The notes under the pieces were generated by a model that was given only the letters and a program-made list of their open reading frames with translations, ran no database searches and was not told the DNA's origin. A DNA stretch of 64,000 nt. Origin: Acheta domesticus. Taxonomy: Eukaryota > Arthropoda > Insecta > Orthoptera > Gryllidae. How positions within the stretch are numbered: the first letter of the stretch is position 1; every line of letters begins with the position of its first letter. Position numbers and translations under genes: made by a program. Location of the stretch: contig JAHLJT010009419.1 of the NCBI GenBank assembly GCA_031308135.1, forward strand, positions 185,071,829 through 185,135,828, written 5' to 3'. This document shows, piece by piece, positions 24,560 to 36,660 of this stretch.

Positions 24560-26130
24560 CTCATATTACTTACGTAGTACAGAGAACGATATGTATTCCT
24601 GTAGCGAAAAACGGCTATTTTCGAATTTTACACCCCTGATACCGAAAAAGTGGATAATTCTTGTTCCTTTACGTTTTGTATAACCTACTCACTGAGAAAT
24701 TGGTTAATGGCAAAACGTTCGTCCGTCTGTCTGAACAATGCTAGCGGCTAAACCGTAGGCCGAATTTGGACCAAAATTAATATTGTGTGATCGATCAGGC
24801 TGATGTCGCGGCCCCTTGAATTTCAAACGGATATTTTGATTTTCGGGGTACTTTCCAGAAACCTCAAGAACATTTTCGAAATTTTCTCAAAAATGGCTCC
24901 AATAGAGCAAAGTACATTTACAAAGACAGCACAGGTTCGATGTTCGTTCAACTCTGAATTTTCGAAATATGCAATAGTCGAAGGGGGGAAAAATCGGCGT
25001 CTTCGTACATCTGCAATACTGAAGAAGGAGATCTTTGACTTTCCCGTATACGTACGTATACACGGAGTGAAATACGTAGTATGGGGAAAGTTATGTAATG
25101 CTGCGCGAAAAATTGGCCAATTTTCGCCAGAAAAAAATTCGTTGCCGGGCCGTGATAACGAAAAAGCGGAAAAATCCAGTTGCTAAATTAAGAAAAAAAA
25201 TCCCCTAACACGTGGTGTAGCCAGGACCCCATTTTTGTGGGTCCTTGATACCGAAAAAACAATTAAAGGAAAACGTCCGTCTCTTTGTCCGTCCGTCTGT
25301 GAACACTGCTACCGCCAAAATCATACGTACAGTTTCTTTCAAAATGGATATTCCCCGGTCGATCTGGTTCTAGTTTACGTTTTGCATACTACTTCGTATT
25401 CTACTTACGTAGTGTACAGAAAGCTTTGTAATGTTGCTTCGAAAAACGGCTATTTTTAGATACACAAAGTCGTATTGTAGGACCTTGATAAACGAAAACG
25501 TGAATAATTCTTGTTCCTATATGCAAGAGTTTACTTCTAAATCGTTGTGTAGTCAGAATCCACGTTTTGTGAGTTCTTGCTACCGAAATTTGTATTTACG
25601 TCGTTTGTTTAGCTGTCTTGAGAACAACACTAGCACCTGATCCGCAGGCAGAAATTGACATTGCTCGTTCGATATGGGTAACGGTCGCGCCCACGTAAAA
25701 TTTGAAACATAAATTTTGATTTTTTGAGGTACTTTATTTTTTCTCAGATAGAGCAAAGTAGGCTTATAACAATGGGGTAGATCCGAATTTCATTAAATTC
25801 TTCAAATTTATAAAAAAAATGCGGGAGTTTTTTTCGTTATCTTCCTACAACTACAATATCGAAGATAGAGATATTTCCTGGTAATAAAATCTATTCTTCA
25901 AAATTAGATCTTTGAATAAGGTAATGTGCAGTTTTTCGAAATATGAGCAGTTTCCACGTTATTTTGCGTGAAATAAACGCAATTTTAAAGAGAAGATACT
26001 CTCAATAACTGCTCCAGTTTCTTGCGAAATGCGCTTATAAAAACGGCCGAAGTCGAAGTTTCGGTAAATTCTCTGAATTTTCTGAAAGTGCAGAAGTTAC
26101 AAATAATGCGAGAAAGCATGTGCTATTATA
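24560..26130 (+). repeat. 'cgtccg' dispersed repeat, tandem copies R2-R3
   Basis: At least two successive units lie head to tail. Unit starts resembling acttacgtagta, followed by ...cgaaaaa, recur near 24571, 25075 and 25403. The cores gttcgtccgtctgtctgaac (about 24717) and tgtccgtccgtctgtgaaca (about 25288) follow two of them. Downstream, cttcctacaactacaatatc then gaagatagagat (about 25850) match the tail blocks of copy R1. A 16-bp palindrome GTATACGTACGTATAC lies at 25046-25061. The 127-codon open frame at 24803-25186 lies wholly in repeat sequence and has no recognised domain. Confidence 0.65.
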
Positions 26131-26689
26131 ACTTCTCTAGTTGAAATTTGTAAAGATATGAAGTTGAGTCGTTAGAGCTGGGCCTTCTTACGTCGCCGAG
26201 TGAATGACACTGAAGACTGTGTTTTCGAGTCCCATGTACTGCACGACCGTTGTCACCACGTGCTTGAGTTGTGCCCCTTCTCACTGCGTCTGAATCATCA
26301 TTTCTTTCATCATTTATCTCCTCTCATCATTCAGTACTATTGATCACGCGTATCTACAACCTTGCAATTATGTATGTAGTGGAGGATGAAGGTGAGCCAC
26401 CACTGTGCTCGTCTTCCCAGGACACTGGGAGACAAAGGTGTAAGCTTTTCATGCTTTCACTCAATAATGACTATGGCAAACAATATCATCAGTCATCGTG
26501 AAATAATGTACATGGAGATGTTATGGGTTTGTACTTCTGGGGTTTTCGACCTAATTTCTGCGTAAAGGGTGAAACATCTTCTTTTAGTCGAAAGAAATAA
26601 TGTCACGGGTATTTGCATTTACAGACATTTCATTAGACGGAACATGTTCTTGCAGCTTGTTATCTTTCACTTTGTCGCCCGAGATTAAT

Positions 26690-27040
26690 GCTCGAGTGCG
26701 CCTATTTGTTGGCACTCGGTTCCGGCCTCTTCCCCCCCCCCCCGCGAGCCTCGTCTCGCGCCCGTGCTCTCCCCTTCCTGTCACGCCTGTCATTTCGCCC
26801 GTCTTCCGCGCAGTCGTCCTCTCACCTCCACACCGGCGCGGCTGCCGCTTCCGACCACACCCACACGCACCCTCGCCTCGCCTCGCCTCGCCGCCACCCT
26901 CGTCCCCGCCCCCGCCCCCGCCCCCGCCACGGCCCTCGCCGTCGCCCCTGCCGCTGCCTCTGCCGCCGCGCCATCGACCCGCGGCCTGCACCCCACCGAC
27001 CGGCGGCGAGGCGAGCGCTCCCGTTGGGGTATAAGGTTTC
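26690..27040. promoter_or_regulatory. GC/CpG-rich islet 6
   Basis: A C-rich, CpG-rich block with short tandem CTCGC (about 26873-26890) and CCCGCC (about 26905-26925) runs. Four or more overlapping open frames on both strands reflect composition. No recognised exon. Confidence 0.4.
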
Positions 27041-28038
27041 CCAATGCAGCTCGGAGCCAGCGCTATTCCGATTGGATCGATCCTCAGAGATCACATTTAT
27101 CAGTAAAAAAAATTGAAAGTCTAAAATCGTTAGGTAAAAACGAAAAATATATTAATAATCGAATGATTGTTCTTTTTTTTTCTTTTTTTATTTATTTCTT
27201 CTCGGTCGACATTTCTTTCTCTCGAGGGGTTTGAAAACAGTACATTTTATATTATAACGTTTTGGATACGGCCATCCATAGCAAATGAGTATTCATTCCT
27301 ACTCGTGAAAACATGGTCTAAGGTTCGAAGATTTGTTCAGGTGTCAAGGTTCGGTTTGAGGTGTTACGTTGAAATTAAGGTTATGCTAGGAAAGGTATAG
27401 AATGAGATGTAACAGTGGCCTCAGTCTATCCTTGGGGAATCTTGATTTAATCCGTGGCCATGAAACACGGCGGGCCAGATTAAATATTGTGGAACAGGGA
27501 AGAGTAAAGATTTTGAAAGAAATGGTCAGCTATTTTGTTTATGTGTTCCTTTAATGGCAATATATTAGCTCACGATTGTTCTTAGTTTGTGATGAGAAAC
27601 ATGTTTTTTCTTCCCCTCTTCCATCTTTTTCTGTTGACGAGAAATTTGAAGTCATATGATTTATTCTTCAGTTTTTGAATCCCTTGTAGCATTGTGTAAT
27701 CGTCGCTGTTTAAACTCTTTAACGTGTGACAAAATAATCTTAAGATTAACCTTCGTTTCCAGGTACTGCATACATGTCCTTCAAGAGTTGTAAATAATGA
27801 ACATTATAATTCTTTGAAATACGTGAAGGAAATTTTAAGCGTAGTTTTTTAATTGAAGGCAATTGTACATTTTTTAGTACGGTCGTACTAAGTTTTTTTT
27901 TTGTTTTTTTTGTTGTTTTTTTTAAGGAAATATAATGTATTTGGTACAACTTGGGCTCTTGCCATTAGAGCAGAGCCGGAAAGATGTCGAAAATTCAACT
28001 CGGAGTTGAATCCGGAAGAAAGGAAATTCGCGCACATT
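27041..28038. other. AT-rich noncoding stretch
   Basis: No gene, RNA or transposon end recognised. Poly-T tracts occur near 27172 and 27893-27925. Confidence 0.4.
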
Positions 28039-28042
28039 GATT

Positions 28043-28290
28043 CTGTGGTCACGGGGTAAAAGTTCTTAAGTCAAAAATCTTAGTTTGGAGAAAACAAGGG
28101 TTAAATATTATTGAACCAACTCTTCTTCCTATGCTCAACATTATTTCCAAACGCTTTTTTGTCGTTAAGGAGGCAACATTGGAATTCGGTTGTGTTACTA
28201 AAATAAAATATAGATACTTAACTAGTAGTTTCAGTACTTAACCTAATTTTGCCAAAAAATGACTTATGAACGTTTACCCCGTGACCACAG
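28043..28290 (+). mobile_element. 248-bp-family TIR element, copy 2
   Basis: It starts CTGTGGTCACGGGGTAAAAG and ends ...TTTACCCCGTGACCACAG. The terminal inverted repeats span about 31 bp with a few mismatches. The flanks are exact GATT direct repeats (28039-28042 and 28291-28294). The interior is collinear with the copy at 54704-54949 and with the inverse of the copy at 7675-7920. Non-autonomous. It ends about 40 bp before GC islet 7. Confidence 0.85.
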
Positions 28291-28329
28291 GATTGCTATT
28301 CCGCGTGTTTCGTGTTGTGCTCAAGAGGG

Positions 28330-28490
28330 TTCTGAAATACGCCTGGGAGTGGCGCCGGCCTTGCCCGGGCGCGCCTCCGCCGCGGCCGTTCTCTCCCACG
28401 AATTGCCCTCCCTTCCCCCTCCCCTCCCCTCCCCCTCTCCGTCCCCTTGCGGCTCGCCCCGCTCGGCGTCGCCTCTGCTCCTAAGAAGAA
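28330..28490. promoter_or_regulatory. GC/CpG-rich islet 7
   Basis: A short GC-rich islet with a ccctcccctcccc run, sandwiched between two MITEs (ending 28290 and starting 28505). No splice or core-promoter motif recognised. Confidence 0.35.
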
Positions 28491-28504
28491 TTTGGGAAGA
28501 AATA

Positions 28505-28677
28505 TACTGCGATTTTCGTAACTTTGTCCCTGGCAGATATCAGTTGTTCACAGTTTCATCCAATCGGGAGCTTGAACGTCACCATAGTGACGTCACTGTC
28601 CCGAAATATAAGCTTCGGATTGGATGGCAGCGAAACAGCTGATTCCTGTCAGGGACAAAGTTACGAAAATCGCAGTA
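28505..28677 (+). mobile_element. Hairpin MITE family A, copy 2 (173 bp)
   Basis: The TIRs are near-perfect: TACTGCGATTTTCGTAACTT at the left and AAGTTACGAAAATCGCAGTA at the right. TA lies on both sides (28503-28504 and 28678-28679). The central TGACGTCA is at 28588-28595, with ccaatcgggagctt in the left arm. Its right arm centre reads cccgaaatataagcttcgga, so the inner hairpin arms have begun to diverge while the TIRs have not. It is the best-preserved copy for defining the ends. Confidence 0.9.
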
Positions 28678-28793
28678 TAATCTGCTGCCATCATCCAGCC
28701 GCGCCGAGTTTGGCCACAATCTGAAACCAAAATGTTTCCCAGGGTGGGTGCCGATGGCTTTCGGTAACCTGTTGAGGCAAGGGAATGGAATTA

Positions 28794-28968
28794 CACTGCG
28801 ATATTTTTGAACTTTGCCCCCTGACAGGAATCAGCTGTTTCGCTGCCATCCAATCGGGAGCTTCTATTTCGCTAAAGTGACGTCACTATGATGACGTTCA
28901 TGCTCCCGATTGGATGAAACCGTCAACAGCTGATTCCTTTCGGGGGCAAAGTTAGGAAAATCGCAGTA
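28794..28968 (+). mobile_element. Hairpin MITE family A, copy 3 (175 bp)
   Basis: The left end CACTGCGATATTTTTGAACT and right end AGTTAGGAAAATCGCAGTA are flanked by TA (28792-28793 and 28969-28970). The central TGACGTCA is at 28878-28885, with CCAAT-type arms. The first base of the left TIR is C rather than T. It lies only 116 bp from copy 2, in the same orientation by its internal blocks. Confidence 0.85.
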
Positions 28969-28970
28969 TA

Positions 28971-30529
28971 AATGCGGATTTCGCGTGATGGGCACTTATC
29001 ATTGCGATGTCATCTTAAGCTAAGGATCTGGTGTGTCTTGTTCAAATGAATCGAATATAATGTCGGAAATCTAAATTAGAAGTTAGGTCAGGCGCAGTGA
29101 TACATTTGGCGTTCATCAGTAAACCAAACATTTTTCAGCAGTCTTTAAACGTTAACATTTGTCTCCAGGGTCATGTACACAAACAGCGCGTCGACTGCAG
29201 TTTTCCTTTAGTCCTATGATAAATAGTAAAGTTGGGTCGATATATCATGATGAGTACATGAACTCTACGATTAAACATTTCCGACCTGTTCAGCCGGTTG
29301 GATGCACGCGATAAACAAGTGATATCCAGATCTGAGCTTCGATGGGGAAAGCGATGCAGTTCTGGAGATAATAAGTTGTGCAGAACAGATTTGCATCCTC
29401 CTTTGGATCGTAAACCGGCGTTTCTTATCTTCTGTTTGAATCCTGTATTTTTCCATTGTGCCGTGAAGTACAAATATCATGACTTCCTTTCTAAAGACAC
29501 CGATAGTGCGAGTGTTTGATAAATTCTTTGCTATATGTAGAAGTTTGTTTAGTAGTACGTTTTTGTACTAATGCATTTAATATATTCGGGCTTAATATTA
29601 TACGATTTTTGGTTAATTGTTATTATATGACCTAAGAGTTGATATTATCGGAATATTTCCGTTACCTTTTGAAATACAAGGATTCATGTAAGTAGCATTT
29701 CGAAGGACATATTTGATAAGAGAGGAAAACCTGAAATTATTTGTTATTACATAACCTGAAATTGTTTATTACATTTCCTACGACTTCTGTGGAAGATTTC
29801 CATTACAATTTGGTATACAAGAATTCTTCAAAGTGGCATTTGAAATGAAATTGTTGTGGAAAACCTGAAATACTCAAAAGAGAAAATAAAGTGTTGCGAT
29901 CACATTACTAGTGTATCTTGAAAAACATTAATCGCATTTCATGTTGAAAACATTCTTTGAAAGCAATCTCATTTTAAAATTTATTTAAGAATCAGTAGTA
30001 TTGTTTCCATTAAAAAAGGAACGTGCTCACTTTCGAATCAAAATGTGCAAGTAAATATTTCAAAACAGTAAAATTTCTTGTATATGAAACATTCTTAGTT
30101 GTAAGACCAAATACATAAAGCACATTTCTAGATTTTTATTTAGCCTGTAAATCTTCTTCCGCTTGGTATGCAAGACATACATAATGACAGAATCGACATT
30201 ACTGCTTAGTTGTAAATAGTGCTAAAGGATTTCTACATTTCCCAAACGTGATACCATTGCAACTACCAATTTTGCTGATAGTTTTTGTTGCTAGAGTACC
30301 TTTTCCTCTCTTAAGAAATGATGATAATTATTGTTGGAAAACGTTTAGATAAAAATTATTTTTGCGTTGAGGAAATTGCAGTAAGCTCAATTTTCAATAA
30401 TATTTTGAATTGGTGCAATAATAGGTTTTTATTGTAGTTAACGTATATATAAGAAATCTTTTTGTTACTAAAGTACACTTTAGTGCTAACCGATATTTTA
30501 GGTGCTAACCGGTATTTTATTCATTACAG
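28971..30529. other. AT-rich noncoding stretch
   Basis: Nothing recognised. Opposed open frames at 29171-29519 (up to 100 codons) overlap on both strands and match no known family. Confidence 0.4.
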
Positions 30530-30592
30530 ATAGAACGCTGGGAAGAAAGATATGAAGCACCATAGCTGAGAAAACGTCAGCCGCCATTCACG
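30530..30592 (+). other. candidate 63-nt noncoding exon
   Basis: The segment is bounded by an acceptor-like tattcattacag (30518-30529) and a strong donor cg|gtgagtttt (30592/30593). All three forward frames contain a stop, so it cannot be an internal coding exon. It would fit a 5'-UTR exon of the same + strand transcript as the first exon at the left edge. The polypyrimidine tract is only moderate, so chance occurrence is quite possible. Confidence 0.25.
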
Positions 30593-31769
30593 GTGAGTTT
30601 TCACAAGTCATGATTATTTTCGACCAAAATGTTCACGAGCCAATGAATGTTCAGTGAATAAAATTACAATAAAAATATTTAGCATAACAGTAAATTGGAG
30701 TTACAACATTAACTGTGCCTACACTGCATAATACCATCGTGAATTAATAGTGTATATTAGCATTGTATATTGTGAATTAATAGTGTAAATTGTAATTATT
30801 TGTTTATGTACAAATAATGAAGGAATCGGAACCGTGAAAATGTTGTAGCTTTTTTGTGAAACTAGCGTAGGGAATAGAATTTCTTCTACTGGTGCATTTC
30901 TTCGAATACATTATACATCCCTTAGAATTCGAATATATTATACATCCCAATATAGAATTTGGTATGTAACGTTGACGGTTTTGCACGATTTATAAGATGC
31001 CATTAACACAAAAATCTGGAAATGTACAACTAATGGATTGGATATTTCCCCTGGAGAGGATCAAACAGTTGTAAAAAGCAAGATGTGGAATGTTGTAGAA
31101 TATGCTATGAGAGTATACCAGCCTGCCCAAACGTAACCTACATTTTATGTTACGCCACACCAGGCATTACCTTCGTGTGTAGCTTGGAAACGGATCTGTT
31201 TTTCTAAATGGGATCCGAGTTGTTTATTAGGCCGTAACAAATTAAAATTCGACTATTTTACACATTTTGGAGGTTTAGCTCTTTCAGATGTATGTTCTCC
31301 TTAGGTACATGGGATGTCAGAAATGTGCAGAAACTCGAAGACTTGTTCTTGATTTACCTGATATATGGAGTTTACCGAGAGGGACTATTTCTTAAACAAA
31401 TAATTTGTTTGTCAATCCGCATCTTAAGATTTTTCATCATCCAGCATTCACTGAACTTATAAAAAACTACTGTTACTGCTTCCTGTAATATGAGCATGAC
31501 TTTCGTCGTTTTGTTTTGTTTTGTTTGGTAATATTTTTACTTTATTTTAATTTGAGGTAGCTTATGCTTATCTTCTGAACGAGTTAGTTTTTAAAATGAG
31601 AAATTTTCTTAATTGATCTCTACCTTTTTTTTTTAATCTAAAACGGTTAAATTCCTGTTCCCTCTCTTGCCCGTGCAGGTGACGGAATATTCATAGCTAT
31701 AGTAAGAGTTCTAAAATTTGACAGGAACACGGTACGTGCATAGAAAAACGTCTCCGAGTATCGCAATGC
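30593..31769. other. AT-rich noncoding stretch
   Basis: No gene recognised. A strong pyrimidine tract ending in gcag near 31655-31679 resembles a 3' splice site, but no plausible exon follows it. Confidence 0.4.
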
Positions 31770-32060
31770 AGGCTCCGCCTGGCCATAAGCCCCTCTCGTT
31801 GCTGGCCGGCCTGGTTGGGCAACACACGCCTCTAGCGCGGGCTGCCTGCCTGCCTGCCTGCCCGTCCGCCTGCTTGCTTGCTTGCGGCCGAGGCTGGGCG
31901 GGGGCGTGGGCGGGGGCCGGGGCGGCGGTCGGCAGAGCGGCTATCGACGGACGGGGCGCGGGGACGCCTGCGCGCGCGGCCGGCGGCGGACGGGCGCCTG
32001 GCGGGCGGACGGGCGCTCCGCTCCGCTCCACTCCGCTCCACTCCGCTCCGCACGGCGGAC
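31770..32060. promoter_or_regulatory. GC/CpG-rich islet 8
   Basis: A GC-rich block built partly of short tandems: GCCT (about 31846-31860), GCTT (about 31870-31883) and CTCCG/CTCCA (about 32016-32050). Overlapping open frames on both strands reflect this composition. Promoter function is possible but unsupported by other motifs. Confidence 0.4.
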
Positions 32061-33660
32061 AAGACACGTGCGAAAATCGATTATTTATATGCTGCAAGGC
32101 GACTTAATTTCGGTACCGGGAATCCTGTCTTCGCTGGTTTACAGATGACGTGAAGCTTGTACTCATTAATGTTTTGGAATTTGGTACAAATTATCTTGTG
32201 TATTACAGTTTTGTTTCTGAACTGTAATAATCCTCCCCTCCTCTTTCCTTTTGTCTTTTTCGTTCTCCCGTTTACATCTCTATATATGATACGCTTGAAA
32301 AGCTGATGGTTTTGTGCTATTTACAAGATGCCCTCGATACAAAACGCCGTAAATGTGTTACTGTCGGTAAGAAATTATTCTCCGGGGGTGAATCAAACGG
32401 GGTGAAGATGGAAAAATTTGTTGGTTCGCAGATTATGATGCAACGGAAGCAGCGGGGGCACTTGCAACCGGCATAGCTCATTACTAGGGAGCCGATTTCT
32501 ATGATTTTGCATATTTTTGTCCGTTGCTTCAGAGCATAGCTAAGTGAAATTTCTTGACTTTTGGTTAGAATATAATACTATATAGATTCATATGTTAATG
32601 CATATTTTGCATATTTCGTTAAAGTAGAGCCTTATCTATAAAATGTTCAATCTTTTCGTAGTATCTATTTGTGAATGATCATTGATTCGAAAGAGCTTGT
32701 CATAGTTTGCGAGTTTTTGTTTTTGTTTTTTTGTTGTCTTTTATAGATAATAAAATACTTGTTCAAATGTAGGATATTTCTTGCAAATATATTTTGTTAA
32801 ACCAGCCAGAAGAAATACAACACATGCAATGTACTTCACTAAGTTGAATATTTACTTCAATTATTTCTCTCCCGAAGTAGGTAAGATTATATTATGGTTG
32901 CTCAAAAATATAACTTTTCATTCCAAGCACGCTTCAACGGAATTTTATCAAGAAAGGTTTACAGAGGAAATTAATTTTGTTGATTTTAATTGCGTATTTA
33001 AATTCATATTTCAGAATATTTAGGTCGGAAATGCGTGTTTTTAAAAGCATATTTGAAGATTTTTTAGGGCATAAAAATCCTCTCCCTACTCATCACATTG
33101 CAACACTCGTTCCCATTATGCGTAACTCCGATACTCATCCTAGCCTCTTAAAACCATGTTTTGCAGTTTTCTTTTTTGTTACACTAGTTGTTTTTCTTTT
33201 GCCATAATCTTCCAAATTACACACATTTGGACGTTCTATAATATTTTTTCGAAGTACGCCCAACCCCTGGAGATTACACCCAACCCCTGGCAAACCTTTG
33301 AAGTTCGGTTCCAGTGTGAAGGCATTTTCACTTTTAAAACGATATCAAAAGTGCTATCTTTTGGAGATTACATTTTTTAAGTTTCGCGAAAAAAAATGTC
33401 ACCTTGCGAAAGTTGGTGGCTTTTGAACTATTAATTAGACGCCATCGACACGAGACTCCATAAATATGCAACTCGGGGTAATGAATTACCCTCCTACCAA
33501 GGGTGTATCGTGCACTTCAAACATATTGAAGATAGGAAACGAATGTTTTTTTAAAATTTATTTTATTTTGTCGCATGAACTACTACATATTGTAATTTTG
33601 TTGTGGAGAGTTCATTCAGGCGCACACGCAACATGTATCACATCTTGCCCTTCATCGCAT
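32061..33660. other. AT-rich noncoding stretch
   Basis: No recognised gene or repeat. A short direct repeat (cccaacccctgg) occurs at about 33258 and 33278. Confidence 0.4.
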
Positions 33661-33671
33661 CGTAGGCCGGA

Positions 33672-33780
33672 GGCACACAAGCACACTTTAACGGACGTTA
33701 AAATGCGTCCGTTGCAGAGTTAACAGATACGAATGGTGTACGACACGCGAGCGAGCTCCGTTGTGCTCTGCTTGTGTGCC
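33672..33780. mobile_element. Small inverted-repeat element (about 109 bp)
   Basis: GGCACACAAGC at 33672-33682 is exactly complementary to GCTTGTGTGCC at 33770-33780. The interior contains a smaller palindrome, aacggacgttaaaatgcgtccgtt. The size and structure fit a MITE or hairpin element, but no target duplication was clear. Confidence 0.4.
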
Positions 33781-33989
33781 CGTAATACTGACGTCCGTTT
33801 AGCATACTCACGTGCCGGCAGCCTTACACTTTCCATCATTCATGTGCGAATATCGCGTTTTAGGCCATTAAAGCTCAGAAGCCCAGTTTCCGGAATCCCT
33901 ATGGGCCTGGCTTTCGTTTCTGTAATCGTAATCAAACAATAAGAATTTTTATAATAAGCATTAAGAAATATTAGTTTGTCAATTCACAC

Positions 33990-34016
33990 ACACACACACT
34001 ATCTATCTATCTATAT
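33990..34016. repeat. Compound microsatellite (AC)n-(TATC)n
   Basis: A short AC run passes directly into four TATC units. Confidence 0.85.
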
Positions 34017-34269
34017 GAGCTGGAAGGAGAGGGAGGGGATACTGTCATAAAATCGGGAGCTTCAATTGCAACTAGTGGTGCTACAGAATGGCACAGACTT
34101 TCCCGTATTAGTTTTCTATTTTCCTGGGTCTTCGCTAGCTATTCGGAATTGCCACATACTCTTTCTTGCCAGCTACCATCTATCATCGCCAAAAGTACAT
34201 TTTTTTGTCATTTTCTTAATTTTTCGGTTTCCTATTGGTAGAACAGAAACATTAATTTTAGAATATTAA

Positions 34270-35680
34270 AGAACACAAAAACCTAGCCGTAAATGGCAAT
34301 TTTCTTTTAAAAATTATATGCCGTTTAAGAGAAAATGGCGTTTTAGCACTACTAAAAATGCGAAATTTGAAGCTCATTTTCACAGAAAATTTTTGAGTTT
34401 TCAAAATACTTTATTTGAAGTTATTTGAAGCACTTACACTCACAAATATAATCATCTTTACAAATTGCGGATAATGTGCATATTAAAGATGTGAGAGATC
34501 TTTCAAAAAATTTACATTTATATAATTTTTGAAAAAAACAAAAAAAAACTCAAAATAAACTTCACCCTATACTAATGAGTGTAATTAGCACTATCCGTTA
34601 CAAAAGTTTCAAGAAAAAAATTGCACCCATATACGAGAAAATGACGTTTGAGCATTTCTGAAAATGCCGAAATTTGAGCTACTTTTCACAGAAAACGGTA
34701 GTGTTTTCGAGAAACTTTACTTGACATTATTTAAAGCATATACACTCGTAAATATAATAATGTAAAAAAATCGCCGATAATGTAAATATTAACGACGTGA
34801 GAGACAAGTAAAAAAATTTACATTTTTGTAATTTTTGAAAAACCCAACCGATAGACCAAAATGGCTTTTATGTCATTGATAGAGTACATTTACCACTATC
34901 CCTACCAAAAGTTTAAAGAAAAAATTTGGAGCCGTTTTCGAGAAAATTTTGTTTTTGTAATTTTTTAAAATTGCACATATTGCACGCAATATTGCACGAA
35001 AACTACCAAAATTGTGAAAAACATTTACATGACCTTTATTAAAGAACTCAATATGCAGAACAAATTTTATTTGAAGAAAAAATCTCTATCTTCAATTTTG
35101 TAGTTGGAGAAACACGCCGAAAAAAATTCAAACTTTCACAATTTTCGAAAATTCAGAGCTGTACGTGAAAATCGGACCTATGCCATGTTAAAAAGTGTAT
35201 TTTCCTCTATTCATACAAAAATTTAAAGAAAAAATTTGGAGCCGTTTTTGAGAAAATGTTGAAAATTTCCGGAGGGCTTCATATAAAGTACCCCCAAATT
35301 TTAAAGAATCTTTTTCAAAATCACAAAGCTTCGACTAGAATCAGATCGACTGGGGAATATCAATTTTGAAGAAAATCGACCGAACGGTTTAGGCGCTAGC
35401 GTTGACCACAGACGGACAGACGGACGGAATGCCGTCAATCGATTTTTAAGTATAAAGAAGCAACAAATCATGGATTTTGACCACACCACGAGATAGAGGA
35501 TTTTTGTTTCTTAATTTAGCAACTGGTTTTATCCACTTATTCGTTTTCACGGCCCGGCAATTAATTTTTTTCCGCCGAAAATTGGCCATTTTTTCGCGTA
35601 GCATTACATAACTTTCCCTATACTACGTATATCACTCCGTGTATACGTACGTATACGGGAAAGTAAAAATTTAAGTTGGA
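34270..35680 (-). repeat. 'cgtccg' dispersed repeat, inverted copy R4 with internal tandem units
   Basis: Read on the minus strand it begins with GTATACGTACGTATAC (35641-35656) and tatagggaaagttatgtaat. It then runs through cgtccgtctgtccgtctgtg near 35410 and the tactttatatgaagccctcc block. Toward 34.3 kb it is built of units of roughly 300 bp, each with gccgttttcgagaaaattt-like and aatttgaagctca-like blocks (about 34320, 34640, 34935 and 35235). There is no coding capacity and no recognised termini. This is the longest and best-structured copy in the window. Confidence 0.65.
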
Positions 35681-36429
35681 ACGGAGCTTCCGGTTGGATG
35701 ACAGTGTCCCCCTGTCCTTCCAGCTCGTGACCTTGAAGGAACACTGCATTTAAATCGGAGTGAAATTCAGAACCTAGTAGTTTGAACTGGGGCTCCTGTC
35801 AGAAGCTACCTTCAGTTCCAAAATCATAATTTATGTTGCGAAATATTCCTATAGGCAAATTTTTCATACATCTAGGAAAGTAAACTATTTACATTAAAGT
35901 GTTCAAAAGAAAATTTATTGATTTGGCATTGTAGTACCTACAACACCGCACTTCTACGTGTAATTACATGAAACATCCAAACTTCTTTTGAGAGCTGTAA
36001 ATGAAATTCCAATCTCTAGATAGCGATGTATTACTTCACACCGAACTTGAAGATCCAGATTCAAGTAGCAATACCAGCCTTCAGATGTTGAGACAACTCT
36101 GAAATAGTTCAATCTTTGATAGTTTCAAACCGGAATAAATGCTCATCTTTGTGATACTGATCTTGAAGTTTTGCGTTATAAGTCTCAGAAAGGTTTTAAA
36201 TGAAAAAGTTTTCAACAGGATCGAATGATGTTTTGTATATAGGCATTAACGTACTGAAATAATGAAGTTGGATTGCGGGAGCCTTGACAGTTGTGTAATG
36301 AAGCAGAGATAGTTTTCTTTCAGCGAAGCTTTTGAGATTTTCGTATCTTCAGTATTGCAACTTTTCATTACATGTGAAAAATGTGATGACATGAGAGACA
36401 GAAAACAATAGAATAATTATTGATCAGTA
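35681..36429. other. AT-rich noncoding stretch
   Basis: No recognised gene, RNA or repeat. Confidence 0.4.
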
Positions 36430-36660
36430 CCAGTAATATATTTCCTTTCTCCTGTATACAGTATTCGTTGAAATAAAGTTATGTAATCTTGCGAATTTCT
36501 GTCGTCGGTATTTTTACGGAACATGTTTTCGAGGTCCCTGTTACCACCAAAAAAATGTTATTTTTTCTCACAAACGTCCTTCTCTCCGTCTTTTCTTCTC
36601 AACCAGTAGCTGCTCCGTTGGTCAGGCAAGGTAGACAGATACCCTGATGTGATGAATGTA
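36430..36660 (+). repeat. Diverged fragment of the 'cgtccg' dispersed repeat (R5)
   Basis: The order of aaagttatgtaatcttgcga (about 36475), ggtccctgttaccaccaaaa (about 36533) and aacgtccttctctccgtctt (about 36574) parallels the other copies, with many substitutions. Ends are not definable. Confidence 0.45.

Noticed and set aside
24803..25186. 127-codon protein-coding gene
   Set aside because: It lies entirely within the dispersed 'cgtccg' repeat, other copies do not keep the frame, and no domain is recognised.
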